A stretch of DNA of 6,697 nt from NCBI GenBank assembly GCA_015234045.1, contig JADFWU010000092.1:1-6697 (forward strand). The letters are read 5' to 3'. The notes under the pieces were generated by a model. The model was not told the DNA's origin. It saw only the letters and a list, made by a program, of their open reading frames with translations, and searched no databases. This stretch comes from Magnetococcales bacterium (GTDB taxonomy: Bacteria; Pseudomonadota; Magnetococcia; Magnetococcales; JADFWU01). The position numbers and the translations under genes are program-made. This document shows, piece by piece, positions 5,462 through 6,697 of this stretch (the first letter of the stretch is position 1; each line of letters starts with the position of its first letter).

Positions 5462-6697
5462 GGACGTTGACTCGGTAAAGGTTGTAAAACGTTGCTATCA
5501 ATGACCGACTTTGACTTATTATTACCACCTTGAGTATATTGTGAATCACCATCAGTGGTATGGTCAAGGGTTTTAGGTTGCCTGACCTGTTGCGCCAGCA
5601 GAGCGTTTGCCTGTTGCTCCCATTGGCGGCGTATTTTGCCCCAAAGGCGCAGGCGGCGTTCAATGGTTTTGATGGCATCCATCACACGTGGTCGCAGCAG
5701 AGAAACCAGCGGTGCGGCATGTAGGTTGGATAGAGGCAGCCCTTTGCCCTTTTGCCATGCTGACAGTAGATTTTTTTCCACAGTACGTGATTTGGATATG
5801 GAATGATTGCAAACCAGCCGCACTGTACGTGTAATCAAATCACGCAGATCATCGGGCAGTCGGTTCAACCAGCGCTGATTCACGGTAAAGACGCTCCAAC
5901 CATGCAGATGTCTGGTATAATGAAAACGTGCCCCTTTGCGCTTGAGTAGAGAGGAGCGGCCTAGAATTTCCGGTGTGGTTATGATGCCGGAGAGCCATTT
6001 ATCATCCAGTGCAGAGCGGATATCATCGGAGGGTACATAAACGGGTTTGAGCAACATATCATTATGGATGTCCACCAACCACCGGTCAGAGGAGAGGCGT
6101 ACGCGCTTTCCTTGCAGTTGTTCCCAGCTGGTGGTTGGATAGTGATCAAAACCAAACAAGCCGTAAAATCCATATGAAGCATAGCCCAGTACTTCCAGGC
6201 GTTTATCACCGGCAGTTTCTCTCAATGCCTTATCCAGAGATGATCCGGTGAAGGCTTGTACCTCATTCCAGTCCTGAAACATCAGCGGTAATGTGAGCAG
6301 TCGAAAAGCGGGTAGCGAGTAAGAGAGCACGGTAGCCGAGGTGAAACCACCGGCAATGCGACCTCGAATTTGAGATTTTAACGCTTCGGTTTCCGATCCT
6401 GCTTGACCTTTGTCTTGGACATTGACTTGAATACGTCCACCGCTACCGCTTTCCAGGCGTCGTTTCAACTCATGCAGCATACGGACATGCGCCATTTTAT
6501 TGCCCATGGATGCCGTGACAGTCATGGTGATCGGTTCGGTCTCTGCAACAGCCTGTGGGCTATACAGAAAAGAGAACGCCACTATGAACGCCAGCGGAAA
6601 CAGGCGTAGTGTGTGGTAAAATGACCGTGTACAATTCTTGGCGGGTGAAGGCGTGACAACTGTGAGTGGTATGGCGTTGGGTGTGGATACCGCTGCA
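5458..6697 (-). CDS. TRAP transporter solute-binding protein, DctP-like (start uncertain)
   Basis: TRAP solute-binding proteins capture organic acids or similar ligands in the periplasm and pass them to DctQ/DctM membrane partners. Numbering from GTG 6582 (374 residues), the fold runs from about residue 17 to 325. Family-like features are the early helix AHVRMLHELKRRLES (31-45), LPLMFQDWNEVQAF (98-111), GKRVRLSS (158-165, with R162 in the place of the ligand-binding Arg) and the SALDD...TTPEIL segment (190-207). The frame stays open for 38 more codons to the window edge, with no ATG, GTG or TTG among them. Those codons supply arginines at 6625-6627 and 6604-6606 and the start of a hydrophobic run (LFPLAFIVAFSFLY) that continues past the GTG to an AVA-ET cleavage-like site. 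The true start is therefore probably beyond the edge, because GTG 6582 has no ribosome site and would cut the signal peptide in half. A polar tail (about 333-374) follows the fold. The stop overlaps the plsY ATG. No dctQ or dctM is in view. Confidence 0.8.
   Translation of the reverse strand, partial: AAVSTPNAIPLTVVTPSPAKNCTRSFYHTLRLFPLAFIVAFSFLYSPQAVAETEPITMTVTASMGNKMAHVRMLHELKRRLESGSGGRIQVNVQDKGQAGSETEALKSQIRGRIAGGFTSATVLSYSLPAFRLLTLPLMFQDWNEVQAFTGSSLDKALRETAGDKRLEVLGYASYGFYGLFGFDHYPTTSWEQLQGKRVRLSSDRWLVDIHNDMLLKPVYVPSDDIRSALDDKWLSGIITTPEILGRSSLLKRKGARFHYTRHLHGWSVFTVNQRWLNRLPDDLRDLITRTVRLVCNHSISKSRTVEKNLLSAWQKGKGLPLSNLHAAPLVSLLRPRVMDAIKTIERRLRLWGKIRRQWEQQANALLAQQVRQPKTLDHTTDGDSQYTQGGNNKSKSVIDSNVLQPLPSQRP
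6583..6621 (-). other. Signal-peptide segment upstream of the GTG candidate start
   Basis: These 13 codons, read in frame with the solute-binding protein, give FYHTLRLFPLAFI, which leads without a stop into VAFSFLYSPQAVAETE. Together they form a basic n-region, a hydrophobic core of about 14 residues and a small-residue cleavage site (AVA before E). This is the usual build of a Sec signal peptide, so these codons are probably translated. Confidence 0.6.

Noticed and set aside
1-6697. CRISPR array, tRNA, rRNA or complete insertion sequence
   Set aside because: No regularly spaced repeats, cloverleaf-like segments, ribosomal RNA stretches or transposase motifs were seen on either strand.

Overview
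The window looks like ordinary proteobacterial housekeeping sequence with a small accessory, partly decayed patch on its left side. On the minus strand, four genes read in the same direction: a TRAP-type solute-binding protein (right edge to 5458), plsY (5461 to 4853), dprA (4869 to 3631) and topA (3521 to 1119). The first two overlap by 4 nt (ATGA). The next two overlap by 17 nt, and 109 nt separate dprA from topA. A strong intrinsic terminator lies 31 nt past the topA stop, so the group reads as one operon closed at 1057-1088.

From memory, the order plsY-dprA-topA is typical of Alphaproteobacteria and their relatives, whereas many Gammaproteobacteria have dprA-smg-topA. I infer a Gram-negative proteobacterium of alphaproteobacterial or magnetococcal type. 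The periplasmic signal peptide on the solute-binding protein fits a Gram-negative cell. The species cannot be named from this sequence.

The operon mixes membrane lipid synthesis (PlsY makes lysophosphatidic acid in the inner membrane), handling of incoming single-stranded DNA (DprA loads RecA) and control of DNA supercoiling (TopA relaxes negative supercoils). The solute-binding protein at its head has no TRAP membrane partners in view, and its ligand motif is unusual.

The left 1.1 kb runs in the plus direction or is non-coding. It holds the last 21 codons of an unidentified gene (1-66), an imperfect inverted-repeat element at 106-223 that resembles a small mobile repeat, and a Rpn/DUF4351-family open frame (393-872) that lacks its N-terminal nuclease domain and has no convincing start. 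This plus-strand frame converges on topA. I saw no RNA genes, CRISPR arrays, complete insertion sequences or clear new multi-gene system.
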